A stretch of DNA of 64,000 nucleotides from Kitasatospora sp. Root107 (GCF_001424875.1 NZ_LMCT01000004.1:27000-90999); one strand, 5' to 3'; positions 1 through 8,833 are shown, numbered from the stretch's first letter. Notes: generated by a model not told the origin, from the letters alone. Program-made: numbers and translations.

Positions 1-1079
1 TGGGCGTCGGAGGAGGTGATGCCGATGACGCCGAGGTCGTGCAGGACGTCTTCGGCGCCCATGGTGCCGGCGCGGATGCGGTCGCGGGCCATGGCGGCGT
101 CGCCGGGGAGGTCGACCTTGAGGTCGTGGGCGGAGACGATCATGCCGAAGTGCTCGCCGAGGGCGTCGCGGCCGAAGGGGAGGGTGGGGTTGGTGGAGGA
201 CCCGATGACGTTCTCGACACCGGCCATCTTGAGGACGTTGGGGACGTGTCCGCCGCCGCAGCCTTCGATGTGGAAGGCGTGGATGGTGCGGCCGTCCAGG
301 ACGCGCAGGGTGTCCTCGACGGAGAGGCATTCGTTGAGGCCGTCGGTGTGCAGGGCGACCTGCACGTCGTACTCCTCGGCCACCCGCAGGGCGGTGTCCA
401 GCGCCCGGGTGTGGGCGCCCATGTCCTCGTGCACCTTGAAGCCGGAGGCCCCGCCCTCGGCGAGGGCTTCGATCAGCGGCGCGGGGTCGGAGGACGAACC
501 CCGGCCCAGGAAGCCGATGTTGACCGGCCACGCGTCGAAGGAGTTGAACGCGTGCCGCAGCGCCCACGGCGAGTTGACGCCGACGCCCCAGACCGGGCCG
601 AACTCCTGGCCGATGATCGTGGTGACACCCGAGGCCAGCGAGGCCTCCATGATCCGCGGGGAGAGCAGGTGGACGTGGGTGTCGATGGCACCCGCGGTGG
701 CGATCAGGCCCTCGCCGGAGACGATCGTGGTGCCGGTGCCGACGACCACGTCGACGCCGTGCAGGGTGTCGGGGTTGCCGGCCCGTCCGATCGAGGCGAT
801 CCGGCCGTCGATCAGACCGATCGAGGTCTTCCGGATGCCCAGCACCGCGTCGATCACCAGCACGTTGCTGATCACCACGTCACAGGTGTCCCGGACGGCG
901 GCGGCCTTGAGGTGCAGGCCGTCCCGGGCGGTCTTGCCGAACCCGGCGAGGAACTCCTCGCCCGGCTCCTGGGAGTCGGACTCGACCCGGATGATCAGGC
1001 CGCTGTCGCCGAGGCGGATTCGGTCACCGGCCCGGGGGCCGTGGACGGAGACGTAATCGTGCGGGGTGATGGCGCTCAT
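1..1079 (-). CDS. ureC: Urease alpha subunit, divergent type (partial, C-terminus outside window)
   Basis: This is the catalytic subunit of urease, which hydrolyses urea to ammonia and carbamate with a dinickel centre in the cytosol. About 359 residues are present and the C-terminal part lies beyond base 1. The nickel ligands expected for the family are visible: HVH in IDTHVHLL, the carbamylated Lys in GFKVHED, His in ALHTDGLNE, His in AFHIEGCGGGH and the Asp in ITSSDA at the very edge. The mobile-flap motif, usually VCHHL, reads SAHDL, so the flap Cys is Ala while the catalytic His is kept. The ATG start has a GTGAGG ribosome site 8 nt upstream. It follows ureAB by 31 bp and is probably co-transcribed. 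Sequence outside the active site is unlike canonical UreC (for example CGGGHVPN), matching the second, divergent urease of streptomycetes. Confidence 0.93.
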   Translation of the reverse strand, partial: MSAITPHDYVSVHGPRAGDRIRLGDSGLIIRVESDSQEPGEEFLAGFGKTARDGLHLKAAAVRDTCDVVISNVLVIDAVLGIRKTSIGLIDGRIASIGRAGNPDTLHGVDVVVGTGTTIVSGEGLIATAGAIDTHVHLLSPRIMEASLASGVTTIIGQEFGPVWGVGVNSPWALRHAFNSFDAWPVNIGFLGRGSSSDPAPLIEALAEGGASGFKVHEDMGAHTRALDTALRVAEEYDVQVALHTDGLNECLSVEDTLRVLDGRTIHAFHIEGCGGGHVPNVLKMAGVENVIGSSTNPTLPFGRDALGEHFGMIVSAHDLKVDLPGDAAMARDRIRAGTMGAEDVLHDLGVIGITSSDA

Positions 1080-1110
1080 GCTGCGACCTCACGGAAGGGG
1101 CGGGCGGTGT

Positions 1111-1821
1111 TCACGTTTCGAGCTCCGCGTCGTCGAAGCTGGTCAGGTAGCCGGTGGCGCGCGCCTTGGTGAGCGCTGCCTCCCGTGCGCCGGGCGCGTC
1201 GAGCGGGCCGTCCACCAGGCCCGCGAAGCCGATCGCGACCCGGTCGCCGCCGATCGGCACCAGGCCGACCTCGACGGTGGCGCCCGGGTCGAAGCGGACC
1301 GAGGACCCGGCCGGGACGGCCAGGTGGGTGCCGTACGCAGCGGAGCGGTCGAAGGCCAGGCGCGGGTTGGCCTCGAAGAAGTGGAAGTGCGAGGTGACCG
1401 AGATCGGTACCGCCGAGGTGTTGTGCACCGGGAGCAGCAGGGTCTCCTCGACCGGGTCGTAGCCCGCGCCGCTGCCCAGCAGCGCTCCGCCGGGGGCGTG
1501 GTCGCCGAGTGAACCGGCGCCGCGGAACGGGTCGTTGATCACCGCGAGCCGGGTGCCGTCGTCGAAGACGGCCTCCACCTGGACCACCGTCACCACGTCC
1601 GGCACGCCGGGCAGGACGTCGGCGGCGGTCAGCACGCTGCGCCCGGCCTCGATCGCCTCGGCCAGCCGCCGGCCGTCCCGGGCCGCCTCGCAGACGGTGT
1701 CCGCGATCAGCGCGGTGGCTTCCGGGATGTTGAGGCGTACGCCCCGCGCACGCCGGGCGCGGGCCAGTTCGGCCGCTGTGAAGATCAGCAGCCGATCCCG
1801 CTCGGTGGGGGTCAGTCGCAC
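1111..1821 (-). CDS. ureAB: Urease gamma-beta fusion subunit
   Basis: The 236-residue protein joins the small urease subunits in one chain. Residues 1 to about 100 look like UreA (gamma): MRLTPTERDRLLIFTAAELA and a later LNIPEATALI. Residues about 130 to 225 look like UreB (beta), with LPVHNTSAVPISVTSHFHF and IGGDRVAIGFAGLVDG. Such fusions are known in actinomycetes and Helicobacter. Translation starts at GTG (1821-1819) after a weak GAGCGAGG site. The gene is followed by ureC after 31 bp, so both subunits are likely made from one mRNA. No accessory ureEFGD gene lies between it and the upstream divergent oxidoreductase; the other side is outside the window. Confidence 0.93.
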   Translation of the reverse strand: MRLTPTERDRLLIFTAAELARARRARGVRLNIPEATALIADTVCEAARDGRRLAEAIEAGRSVLTAADVLPGVPDVVTVVQVEAVFDDGTRLAVINDPFRGAGSLGDHAPGGALLGSGAGYDPVEETLLLPVHNTSAVPISVTSHFHFFEANPRLAFDRSAAYGTHLAVPAGSSVRFDPGATVEVGLVPIGGDRVAIGFAGLVDGPLDAPGAREAALTKARATGYLTSFDDAELET

Positions 1822-2052
1822 GGTGCCTCGCTCGCTCGTGCCGGTGGGTCAGTGCAGAAGTCGGAACTCGACGCGGAAGTTAGAACGTCGTTCAAACATC
1901 TCCGGCCATTGAACCCGGGCCGGGCCGCCATGTCCAGCCTTGTCCGTCCCGGTCCGTTCGGCGCGTCGGGTGTCGCAACCGTGTATTCGGTGGCGATGAG
2001 ATGGCAGGGGCCTGATATAAATATGGCAACGTACACCGAGAGGAGCGCACCC
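1822..2052. other. Divergent intergenic region between ureAB and the oxidoreductase gene
   Basis: This 231-bp gap must hold promoters for both directions. Two things stand out. An 11-bp palindrome, GAACGTCGTTC, lies at 1883-1893. An AT-rich TGATATAAATATGG stretch sits at about 2012-2025, the most AT-rich patch in the area, and may contain the -10 region or a MarR operator for the rightward gene. The GAACGTCGTTC spacing is 3 nt, not the 4 nt of an actinobacterial LexA box, so I do not call it an SOS box. Confidence 0.4.
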
Positions 2053-3018
2053 ATGCGCGCAGTCCGCTACACCCGCACCGGCGGCCCCGAGGTCCTGGAG
2101 CTCGCCGACATACCCGCTCCACTGCCCGGTCCTGGCGAGGTCGCCATCGACGTCAGCCACGCCGGGGTGCACTTCGCCGACGTGATGTTCCGGCGGGGCC
2201 AGTTCCCGATCGGCCTGCCCGCCGTCCCCGGGATCGAGGTCGCCGGCACCGTCGCCGCCCTCGGGGCGGGTGTGACGGGGCTTCAGGTCGGCGAGGCCGT
2301 GGTTGCTGTCCCGACCGGGTTTGGCGGCAACGCCGAGCGGGTGGTCGCCCCCGCCGTCACCACGCTGCCGCTGGACGGGCTCGACCCGCTGCTGGCCGCC
2401 GCCACCGCCTGCAACGCGGCAACCGCCGTCGGCACCCTGCGCGGCGCGGCCCGGATCACGGCGGGCGACCGGGTGCTGGTGCTCGGCGCCTCCGGCGGCC
2501 TCGGCAGCCTGCTCGGCCGGCTCGCCACGGAGTACGGCGCCGCCCTGGTGGTCGGCGCCGCGAGCACCCCCGAGCGCGCCGCCCGGGCCACCGCCCACGG
2601 GTACCAGCACGCGTTCGCGTACGCCGAACTGGCCGACCGTACGCCCGAGCTGACGGACGGCCACGGCTTCGACGTGATCATCGACTCGGTCGGCGGCGAG
2701 CCGCGCACGCAGGCCCGCGCGCTGCTCGCGGTGCTCGGCCGCCACGTGGTGATCGGCAACGCCGCCGACCAGGACATCAGCCTGGACGCCAACCAGGTCT
2801 GGTACGACAGCTTCACGCTGGCCGGCTACAACCTGGGCGGCGTGCTGGCCCGCCGCCCCGACCTGTTCCGGGCCCACCTCGCCGAGGGCCTGCGGTTGGT
2901 CGCCGACGGCACCCTCACCCTCGACGTCCGGGAGATCGGCTGGGACGGCGTCGCCGAGGCACACGCCCGTCTGGAGAGCCGGACCGCCGAGGCGAAGTAC
3001 GTGCTGCGCACCGCCTGA
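2053..3018 (+). CDS. Zinc-type alcohol dehydrogenase-like NADPH:quinone oxidoreductase
   Basis: The 321-residue protein belongs to the medium-chain dehydrogenase/reductase family, quinone oxidoreductase branch, which reduces quinones or enones with NAD(P)H in the cytosol. Visible features are the GroES-like N-terminal domain (GPGEVAIDVSHAGVHFADV, with PAVPGIEVAGTV) and the nucleotide-binding motif VLVLGASGGLGSLLGRLA near residue 145. No structural or catalytic zinc Cys cluster is present, as usual for QOR. The start is set by AGGAGCG at 2041-2047, 5 nt before ATG; an open frame continues upstream but has no better start. A MarR regulator follows after 69 bp on the same strand and may control it. 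The exact substrate cannot be read from the sequence. Confidence 0.88.
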   Translation: MRAVRYTRTGGPEVLELADIPAPLPGPGEVAIDVSHAGVHFADVMFRRGQFPIGLPAVPGIEVAGTVAALGAGVTGLQVGEAVVAVPTGFGGNAERVVAPAVTTLPLDGLDPLLAAATACNAATAVGTLRGAARITAGDRVLVLGASGGLGSLLGRLATEYGAALVVGAASTPERAARATAHGYQHAFAYAELADRTPELTDGHGFDVIIDSVGGEPRTQARALLAVLGRHVVIGNAADQDISLDANQVWYDSFTLAGYNLGGVLARRPDLFRAHLAEGLRLVADGTLTLDVREIGWDGVAEAHARLESRTAEAKYVLRTA

Positions 3019-3087
3019 CCCATACTGGACCGGTCCCGCGCACGCCCTCGACCGGCCCCGCGCACCGCCGACGAGAGGCCCCGGCCG

Positions 3088-3555
3088 ATGAGCAGCAGCA
3101 CCGACCCCGCCGAGCTGCTGGCCGGGCCCCAGGGCGCTCAGCTCCGCCTCGGGCTGGCCATCAAGCAGGCCGAGCAGGCCATGATGGCGGCAAAGGCGGA
3201 GGCACTGCGCGGGCTGGAGCTGACCGTGCCGCAGTACGCCGTGCTGCTCCAGCTCGCCGACCGCCCCGACCGCTCGGGGGCCCAGCTGGCCCGGGGAGCC
3301 GCCGTCACCCCGCAGACCATGGCCGGGGTGCTGGCGAACCTGGAGGCCAAGGGCCTGATCGAACGTCAGCAGTCCGAGGTGCACGGCAAGGTGATGCTGT
3401 CCCGCCTCAGCGAGACCGGCCGGGCCCTGGTCGCCGAGGCGGACACCCGCGCGGTCGGGGTCGAGGCCGCCCTCTGGTCCGCCTTCGACCCGGCCGAGCG
3501 CGAACAGCTCCGTGCTCTGCTGCTCCGCGCGGTCTCCGCCCTCCAACGGCCGTAG
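3088..3555 (+). CDS. MarR-family transcriptional regulator
   Basis: A 155-residue winged helix-turn-helix protein of MarR type, a dimeric DNA-binding repressor often released by phenolic or oxidative ligands. The core of the fold is visible: LTVPQYAVLLQLADRP, then SGAQLARGAAVTPQTMAGVLANLEAKGLI as the recognition helix region and the wing at about residues 90 to 105. A GAGAGG ribosome site precedes the ATG. It lies 69 bp downstream of the quinone oxidoreductase gene, same strand, which suggests that it regulates that gene and itself. The ligand is unknown. Confidence 0.88.
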   Translation: MSSSTDPAELLAGPQGAQLRLGLAIKQAEQAMMAAKAEALRGLELTVPQYAVLLQLADRPDRSGAQLARGAAVTPQTMAGVLANLEAKGLIERQQSEVHGKVMLSRLSETGRALVAEADTRAVGVEAALWSAFDPAEREQLRALLLRAVSALQRP

Positions 3556-3750
3556 CCGAACCAAACCTCCAGGGGACCCCGAAAAGGATCACTTCTGGCC
3601 CGCTGAGCTCCACTTCACCCCAGGTGACCGGGTACCTACTGTTGCGTAGCCCCACCACTGGGCATGAGGATGGTCGTCAGTATCGGGACAGGCCGCCGGC
3701 GGGGGACGCAGGGCGGCCGGCTGTCCGAACGAGGGGTGGGGGCGTACGTG

Positions 3751-4242
3751 ATGGACGGTCAGGCGAGATTTCCGCGGCAGCGGACGGCTTCGAGCAGCGA
3801 CCAGGTTCGGCCCAAGGGCTTCGGGGAGGAGACGCCGCCGGTGCACGAGCCCGGCTGCGCCCTGCACCGCAGACTGCACGCGGCGCTGGCCCCCGCCGAC
3901 CTGATCGCGGTGGGCGCCGTCCGCCGCCGGCTGCGAGCCGCACTCAACCACTGGGGCGTGCCCCAACTCGCGGACACCGCCGAGCTGCTGGCCTCAGAGC
4001 TGGTCACCAACGCGCTGCTGCACACCGAGCGTGGCGCGGTGCTGGACGCGGTGCTCACCCCGGAGCAGCGGCTGCGGATCGAGGTGCAGGACACCACCAC
4101 CAGGCTGCCCGGCCGTCGGACACCGAGCGAGACCGCCACCTCCGGCCGCGGGCTGCTGCTGGTGGAGGCCCTCGCCGACGACTGGGGCGTCCAGCTGCGC
4201 GGCGACGGGAAGGTCACCTGGTTCGAGCTCGGCGCGGCCTGA
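3751..4242 (+). CDS. ATP-binding anti-sigma-factor-like protein (RsbW/HATPase_c_2 family)
   Basis: A 163-residue single-domain GHKL ATPase of the kind used as serine kinase/anti-sigma factors in streptomycete partner-switching systems. The N box LASELVTNALLH is at about residues 78 to 89 and the G box SGRGLLLVEALADDWG near 131 to 146. The ATG at 3751 was chosen over the upstream in-frame ATG at 3664 because it has a GAGGGGTGG Shine-Dalgarno stretch about 8 nt before it and the extra 29 residues look non-family. The next gene ends with a closely similar ATPase domain (shared DTAELLASELVTNA), so the two may compete for the same antagonist or sigma factor. No sigma factor is adjacent. Confidence 0.82.
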   Translation: MDGQARFPRQRTASSSDQVRPKGFGEETPPVHEPGCALHRRLHAALAPADLIAVGAVRRRLRAALNHWGVPQLADTAELLASELVTNALLHTERGAVLDAVLTPEQRLRIEVQDTTTRLPGRRTPSETATSGRGLLLVEALADDWGVQLRGDGKVTWFELGAA

Positions 4243-4551
4243 TCACGGCGCCGTGGCGGGCCTTGGCGGGCCGTGGTGGTGTCACGAAAAGAGCCGTGAC
4301 CATTGCCCACGAAGCGCCGATGTGCTGACCTGGCAGTGTCCGGTGTAGCCGATGCCGAATCCTCGCCCTATCCGCGCTGGTGAGGCGGTACTAGTAATCT
4401 TTCGGCAGGATAGTGAGAATGTGTGCGCGGGAAGGCGGCGGGGAGAACCGAGCCTCGACCGACCACCACCGCCCGACGCACCGCCCACCACTCAGCACAC
4501 GGCCATCGCAGTCCGCCCGGACGGCGTGGCCATGGCAGCGGCAGGAGAAGC
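4243..4551. other. Intergenic region before the SpoIIE phosphatase gene
   Basis: This 309-bp gap has no convincing gene, although frames stay open through it. The less GC-rich stretch GTACTAGTAATCTTTCGGCAGGATAGTGA near 4388-4416 is a plausible promoter region with a TAGTGA-like -10, but I cannot assign a sigma factor. The ribosome site AGGAGA of the next gene is at about 4543. I saw no strong terminator hairpin after 4242. Confidence 0.35.
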
Positions 4552-6774
4552 ATGGCGACAGAGCCCGAGCCGCAGGGGCCCGCACGCCGTACCCCACCGG
4601 CCCAGTCCACCCGCAGTGCGGCGGCCGCCGGTTCGCTCCGGTCCGCCGCCGGCCTGGCGGGCGGGCGGATCGTCCCCGCCGTCTCCCGGGGCCTGCCCAC
4701 CCGTACCGGCGACTCCACCCCCGACTGGCTCGAGCCGGCGATGGCCGCCAACGGCATCGGCTCCTTCGACTGGGACATCCGCCACGACCGCCTGGAGGGC
4801 GACCAGCGCGCCTGCGCCATCCTCGGCCTGCAGCCCGGCCGGTTCGACCGTAGCTCGGGGGCCTTCCTGGCGATGCTGCACCCCGAGGACGCACCGGTGG
4901 TCCGCCGCCGGGTCGAGCGGGCGGTCACCGAGCTGGGCCAGTGCGGTGCCTACTACCGGACGGTGTTCCCGGGCGGCGACCTGCACGCGGTGCGGTTCCG
5001 CGGCCGGGTCCTGGCGGACGCCTTCGGGCGGCCGTCCCGGATGGTCGGCTTCGTCTGGGACGCCACCGTCGAGCTGCACAAGCGCGAGCGGGCCGGGGCG
5101 ATGGCCCAGCTGCGTCATGAGCGCTCACGGTTCATCAAGGAGGCCGCCCGAGCGCTCTCCGAGGCCGTCACGGTCCGGGACGTGGCCCGGGTCTTCACCG
5201 AGCTGCCGCTGCCCGGCCTGCCGCCGGACGGCCTGGTGCTCAGCTCGCTGGAGGCCGGCCGGCTGCAGATCCTCGGCGCCAGCGGGTACCACGAGGTCGA
5301 CCTGCGGCCGTACGACCGCACTCCCGTCTCACCCGCCCACCCCGCCTCCGAGGCGATCCGCAACCGCGTGCCGGTCTTCATCTCCAGCCGCGAGGAGTAC
5401 CGCGAGCGCTACCCCGAGGCCTACCCGCAGCTGGCCGAGACGGGTGTGCGCAGCGCCTGGGCCTTCCTGCCGCTGGTCGCCAGCGGGCGGCCGATCGGGG
5501 TCTGCCTGGTCAGCTTCGACGACGACCGTGAGCTGGACGCCGACGAGCGCACCCTGCTCTCCACCCTCGGCGGGCTGGTCGCCCAGTCCCTGGCCCGGGC
5601 CCGGCTGCACGACGCCGAGCACGAGCTGGCGGCCGGTCTGCAGCGGGTGATGCTGCCCCGCACGGTGCCCTCGGTGCCGGGTGTGACCACCGCCGTGCGC
5701 TACCTGGCGGCCGGTTCGGGCCTGCAGATCGGCGGCGACTGGTACGACGTGGTGCCGCTGCCCGGCGGGCACGTCGGCCTGGTGATCGGCGACGTGCAGG
5801 GCCACGACGTGCACGCGGCGGGCATCATGGGCCAGCTCAGGATCGCGCTGCGCGCGTACGCCGCCGAGGGTCACCCGCCCGCCGCGGTGATGGCCCGGGC
5901 CTCCCGCTTCCTGGCCGACCTGGACACCGACCACTTCGCCACCTGCACCTACGCCGAGGTGAACGTCGACTACGGCGTGGTCTACGCCGTCCGGGCCGGT
6001 CACCTGGACCCGGTGGTGCGGCGCGGCGACGGCAGCGCCACCATCGTGCCGGTGGCCGGCGGTCTGCCGCTCGGGGTCTCGCCGGACGAGGAGTACCGGG
6101 TCACCCGGTTCAGCCTGGATCCGGGCGAGACGGTGGTGCTCTGCACCGACGGCCTGGTCGAGTCCCGCGAGATGGACCTGGACACCGGCTTCGCCCGGCT
6201 CTGCGCCGCGGTCTCCCAGGAGCTGCCAGGCCGGGACGAGGGCCCGCGCGACCAGCTGGAGGAGCTGGCCGACCGGATCGCCTCGCAGGCCGCCGACTCC
6301 ACCGAACGCGAGGACGACATAGCGCTGCTGCTGCTCCGCTGGGACGGCCCGGCGGGCGGCCTGGCAGCCCAGCAGCTGCGCCGCCGGATCGGCCAGGCCG
6401 ACCTGGCCCGGATCTCCGAGCTGCGCGGCGAGCTGCGGGACGCGCTGCGCCGCTGGGGCGTCGGTGAGCTGGTGGACACCGCCGAGCTGCTCGCCTCCGA
6501 GCTGGTCACCAACGCGATCCGGCACACCGACCGGGACGCGATGTTCACCGCGCGGCTCTACCGCGAGACGGACGGCGACGGGACCAGGGTCAGGCTGCGG
6601 GTCGAGGTGGAGGACGAGTCCGACCTCTGGCCGACCCGGCGGACGCCGGGGGAGCAGGCCTCCTCCGGGCGCGGGCTGATGCTGGTGGAGGCGCTGGCCG
6701 ACGGCTGGGGTGTGGAGCCGCGCGGCACCGGGAAGCGGATGTGGTTCGAACTCTGCCCGGAGCGGGCCGAGTAG
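4552..6774 (+). CDS. PAS-GAF-SpoIIE phosphatase with C-terminal anti-sigma-like ATPase domain
   Basis: A 740-residue signalling protein that likely dephosphorylates an anti-anti-sigma factor and may also bind a sigma factor. Domains in order: a PAS-like fold at about residues 65 to 185 (NGIGSFDWD), a GAF domain at about 193 to 355, a PP2C/SpoIIE Ser/Thr phosphatase at about 362 to 600 with metal-binding Asp residues in GGDWYDVVP, GDVQGHDV and REDDIALL, then a GHKL ATPase at about 620 to 735 (LASELVTNAIRH, SGRGLMLVEALADGWG). Phosphatase and kinase-like domains in one chain are common in streptomycetes. The ATG at 4552 follows a clean AGGAGA; a longer open frame upstream lacks this. No membrane segment is seen, so it is probably cytosolic. 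Confidence 0.88.
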   Translation: MATEPEPQGPARRTPPAQSTRSAAAAGSLRSAAGLAGGRIVPAVSRGLPTRTGDSTPDWLEPAMAANGIGSFDWDIRHDRLEGDQRACAILGLQPGRFDRSSGAFLAMLHPEDAPVVRRRVERAVTELGQCGAYYRTVFPGGDLHAVRFRGRVLADAFGRPSRMVGFVWDATVELHKRERAGAMAQLRHERSRFIKEAARALSEAVTVRDVARVFTELPLPGLPPDGLVLSSLEAGRLQILGASGYHEVDLRPYDRTPVSPAHPASEAIRNRVPVFISSREEYRERYPEAYPQLAETGVRSAWAFLPLVASGRPIGVCLVSFDDDRELDADERTLLSTLGGLVAQSLARARLHDAEHELAAGLQRVMLPRTVPSVPGVTTAVRYLAAGSGLQIGGDWYDVVPLPGGHVGLVIGDVQGHDVHAAGIMGQLRIALRAYAAEGHPPAAVMARASRFLADLDTDHFATCTYAEVNVDYGVVYAVRAGHLDPVVRRGDGSATIVPVAGGLPLGVSPDEEYRVTRFSLDPGETVVLCTDGLVESREMDLDTGFARLCAAVSQELPGRDEGPRDQLEELADRIASQAADSTEREDDIALLLLRWDGPAGGLAAQQLRRRIGQADLARISELRGELRDALRRWGVGELVDTAELLASELVTNAIRHTDRDAMFTARLYRETDGDGTRVRLRVEVEDESDLWPTRRTPGEQASSGRGLMLVEALADGWGVEPRGTGKRMWFELCPERAE

Positions 6775-6808
6775 CTTCCCGGGGAGCCTGACGGGGCCCG
6801 AAAGAGTG

Positions 6809-7852
6809 TCAGCCGAACTGCTGCTCAAGGTCCTTCAGCTTCTGCTCCAGCGAGTCCAGCCGGGGCAGCGTCATGGTGTCCTCCTCGGGTGTGAGGTCGA
6901 CGCTCCGGCGGGCCGGCAGCCCCGGCTGGGTGGCCCTGCCCTCGACCGCCTGCTCCTCGGCAGCCCGCTCCTCGGCCAGGGTCTCGCCCGCTATCGCAGG
7001 CTCCGAGCTGCCCGCCTCCAACTGCGCGGCGGCGAGCTGTCGTTCGGCCGACCGGGGCCGCCAGTGCCCGCCGGGCTGCCGCCCGATCGCCCGGATCTCG
7101 GCCCGCTCACGGCGGCTGGCCAGCCGCTGCCGCTCGCGGTCCAGCGCGGCCTGCCGCTTGTCGTCCCTGACCTCCTCGACCGCCTCGTCCAGGCTGCGGA
7201 CGCCCTCGAGCAGCATCAACGACCAGGCGGCGTACGTCTCCAGAGGTGCCCTCAGCCAGCGGACGATCCGGATCTGCGGCAGCGGGCGGGGCACCAGGCC
7301 CTGCTCGCGCAGCGCGGCCTTGCGGGTCTGCTTCAGTGCGCGGTCGAACAGGATCGCCGCCGAGAGCGACATCCCGGCGAAGAACTGCGGCGCACCGGCG
7401 TGGCCCAACCCCCGGGGCGCGTGCACCCAGTTGAACCAGGCGGAGGCCCCGGCGAAGAACCAGACCAGCAACCGGGAGCCGAGCGCCGCGTCACCGTGGC
7501 TGGCCTCCCGGACGGCGAGCACCGAGCAGAACATCGCGGCGCCGTCGAGGCCGAACGGGACCAGGTACTCCCAGCCGCCGGACAGCCCGAGGTTCTGCAC
7601 CCCGAAGCCGACCAGGCCGTGGAAGGAGAGTGCGGCCGCGACTCCGGCGCAGCAGAACAGCAGGGTGTACGAGGCACCCCCGTACAGCGACTCCTTGCGG
7701 CGGCGGCGCTCCTCGGCGCGCTCCCAGGAGTCGCCCGAACCGGCGGCCGCTGCGGCGGCCCTGGTCCGCAGGAAGGTCACCAGGACGGCGACCACCACCA
7801 GACCGGTCACGCCCGTGACGGCCCAGCCCAGTGGAATATCGGACAGTTTCAT
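6809..7852 (-). CDS. DUF2637 membrane protein
   Basis: A 347-residue membrane protein of the DUF2637 family, found on actinomycete chromosomes and plasmids (Spd-like spread proteins); its molecular function is not established. The N-terminal half carries about five hydrophobic segments (residues about 9-25, 62-85, 93-112, 128-145, 155-170). The C-terminal half is cytosolic, highly charged and predicted helical, rich in Arg, Glu and Ala, and ends in LDSLEQKLKDLEQQFG, a likely short coiled coil. The gene converges on the SpoIIE phosphatase gene with a 34-bp gap. It could be an ordinary chromosomal copy; I see no other conjugation gene nearby. Confidence 0.75.
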   Translation of the reverse strand: MKLSDIPLGWAVTGVTGLVVVAVLVTFLRTRAAAAAAGSGDSWERAEERRRRKESLYGGASYTLLFCCAGVAAALSFHGLVGFGVQNLGLSGGWEYLVPFGLDGAAMFCSVLAVREASHGDAALGSRLLVWFFAGASAWFNWVHAPRGLGHAGAPQFFAGMSLSAAILFDRALKQTRKAALREQGLVPRPLPQIRIVRWLRAPLETYAAWSLMLLEGVRSLDEAVEEVRDDKRQAALDRERQRLASRRERAEIRAIGRQPGGHWRPRSAERQLAAAQLEAGSSEPAIAGETLAEERAAEEQAVEGRATQPGLPARRSVDLTPEEDTMTLPRLDSLEQKLKDLEQQFG

Positions 7853-8023
7853 GGCCGGAACCAGCCTCGCTTTCCTGCCTTTTGATGGCGAGCCACCACT
7901 ATGGCGGATGTGTGCCGTCCATTTGGCTGATTCGCCGTCAATGCACCGAGGAGAGGGAATTCCGACCCGGTTCTATCCGTACGGTCCGATGAAATGACCG
8001 AACTGATTCGAACTTTTTCTCGT

Positions 8024-8833
8024 CTATTCCGAGCAGACGCGCGGACAGGTCGGACAGACCTCTTCCGGTCGCACGGTGTAGAAGAGGCAGCAACTCACCC
8101 TGGTCCTGGTCCGGGTGGCCGTCGCCGACTCCACCGGGCGGAAGTCCGCCCCGCCGACGAACGGTGCGTCACTCGGCCCTGGCAGCAGCTCGGACACCTC
8201 GGCGGCGGCCCGCTCCTCCTCGCCGAGCAGGCCGCCCAGGAACCAGAGTCCTTCGATCACGTCGTCGGTGGCGATGCCCCAGAGGGTGCGCGGACCGCGC
8301 CGCACCAGCGGGCGGAAGGCGGCCAGCACCGGCGTCAGGTGTTCGGTCAGGGCGGCCAGCAGCTCGGCCCGCAGGGCGGGCTCGTCCGGGACCACCCGGG
8401 TGCCGGGGGCGCCGGCCGCCGGATCGTCCGGCAGGCAGGCGAACCCGGCCGGACGGACGAGGAGTTCACCGGCGGCGCGGTTGATCGCCACCCGGTCCAC
8501 CGGCAGCCGGGGCACCCGGCGCTCCAGGAACCAGGGCAGCGTGAAGGCCAGCGTGACCGGCCAGACGTACCGGTGCAGTGAGAACCCGGCGGCCACGTCC
8601 GGACGGAGCGGCTCCCCGTACTCGGCCAGGCCGAGCCCGGCGTCGAAGGCCACCATCTCCCGGAGCACCGACGCGTCCCGGACCAGTGCCGCGGCGCCGA
8701 CCCAGCCCGGGCCGCTGTGCAGCGGCCCGGTGCGGATCCGCAGGCTCGGGAACGCCGCGTGCTGGCGGGCGTAACTGCCGTGCAGCGGAGCTGTGCTGAC
8801 GGGCCGACGGGATCCGGTGCTGCTCACGGTCAT
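8024..8833 (-). CDS. FhuF-like (2Fe-2S) ferric-siderophore reductase
   Basis: A 269-residue protein whose C-terminus has the FhuF iron-sulfur motif: CCLFYTVRPEEVCPTCPR, that is CC, ten residues, then CxxC. FhuF-type proteins reduce ferric iron in hydroxamate siderophores after uptake so that iron is released in the cytosol. The N-terminal 200 residues form the usual poorly conserved domain with LHRYVWPVTLAFTLPWF. A DmdR-type iron box (8906-8924) lies about 75 bp upstream of the ATG, which supports the role and implies repression when iron is plentiful. No siderophore transporter gene is next to it, so it probably acts with systems encoded elsewhere. Confidence 0.88.
   Translation of the reverse strand: MTVSSTGSRRPVSTAPLHGSYARQHAAFPSLRIRTGPLHSGPGWVGAAALVRDASVLREMVAFDAGLGLAEYGEPLRPDVAAGFSLHRYVWPVTLAFTLPWFLERRVPRLPVDRVAINRAAGELLVRPAGFACLPDDPAAGAPGTRVVPDEPALRAELLAALTEHLTPVLAAFRPLVRRGPRTLWGIATDDVIEGLWFLGGLLGEEERAAAEVSELLPGPSDAPFVGGADFRPVESATATRTRTRVSCCLFYTVRPEEVCPTCPRVCSE

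Noticed and set aside
1883..1893. LexA (SOS) box in the ureAB/oxidoreductase gap
   Set aside because: GAAC and GTTC are separated by 3 bases, whereas the actinobacterial SOS box needs 4.
6809..7852. Integrated plasmid transfer region, suggested by the DUF2637 (Spd-like) protein
   Set aside because: No Tra, repressor, integrase or attachment-site repeat is found nearby, and the protein family is also chromosomal.
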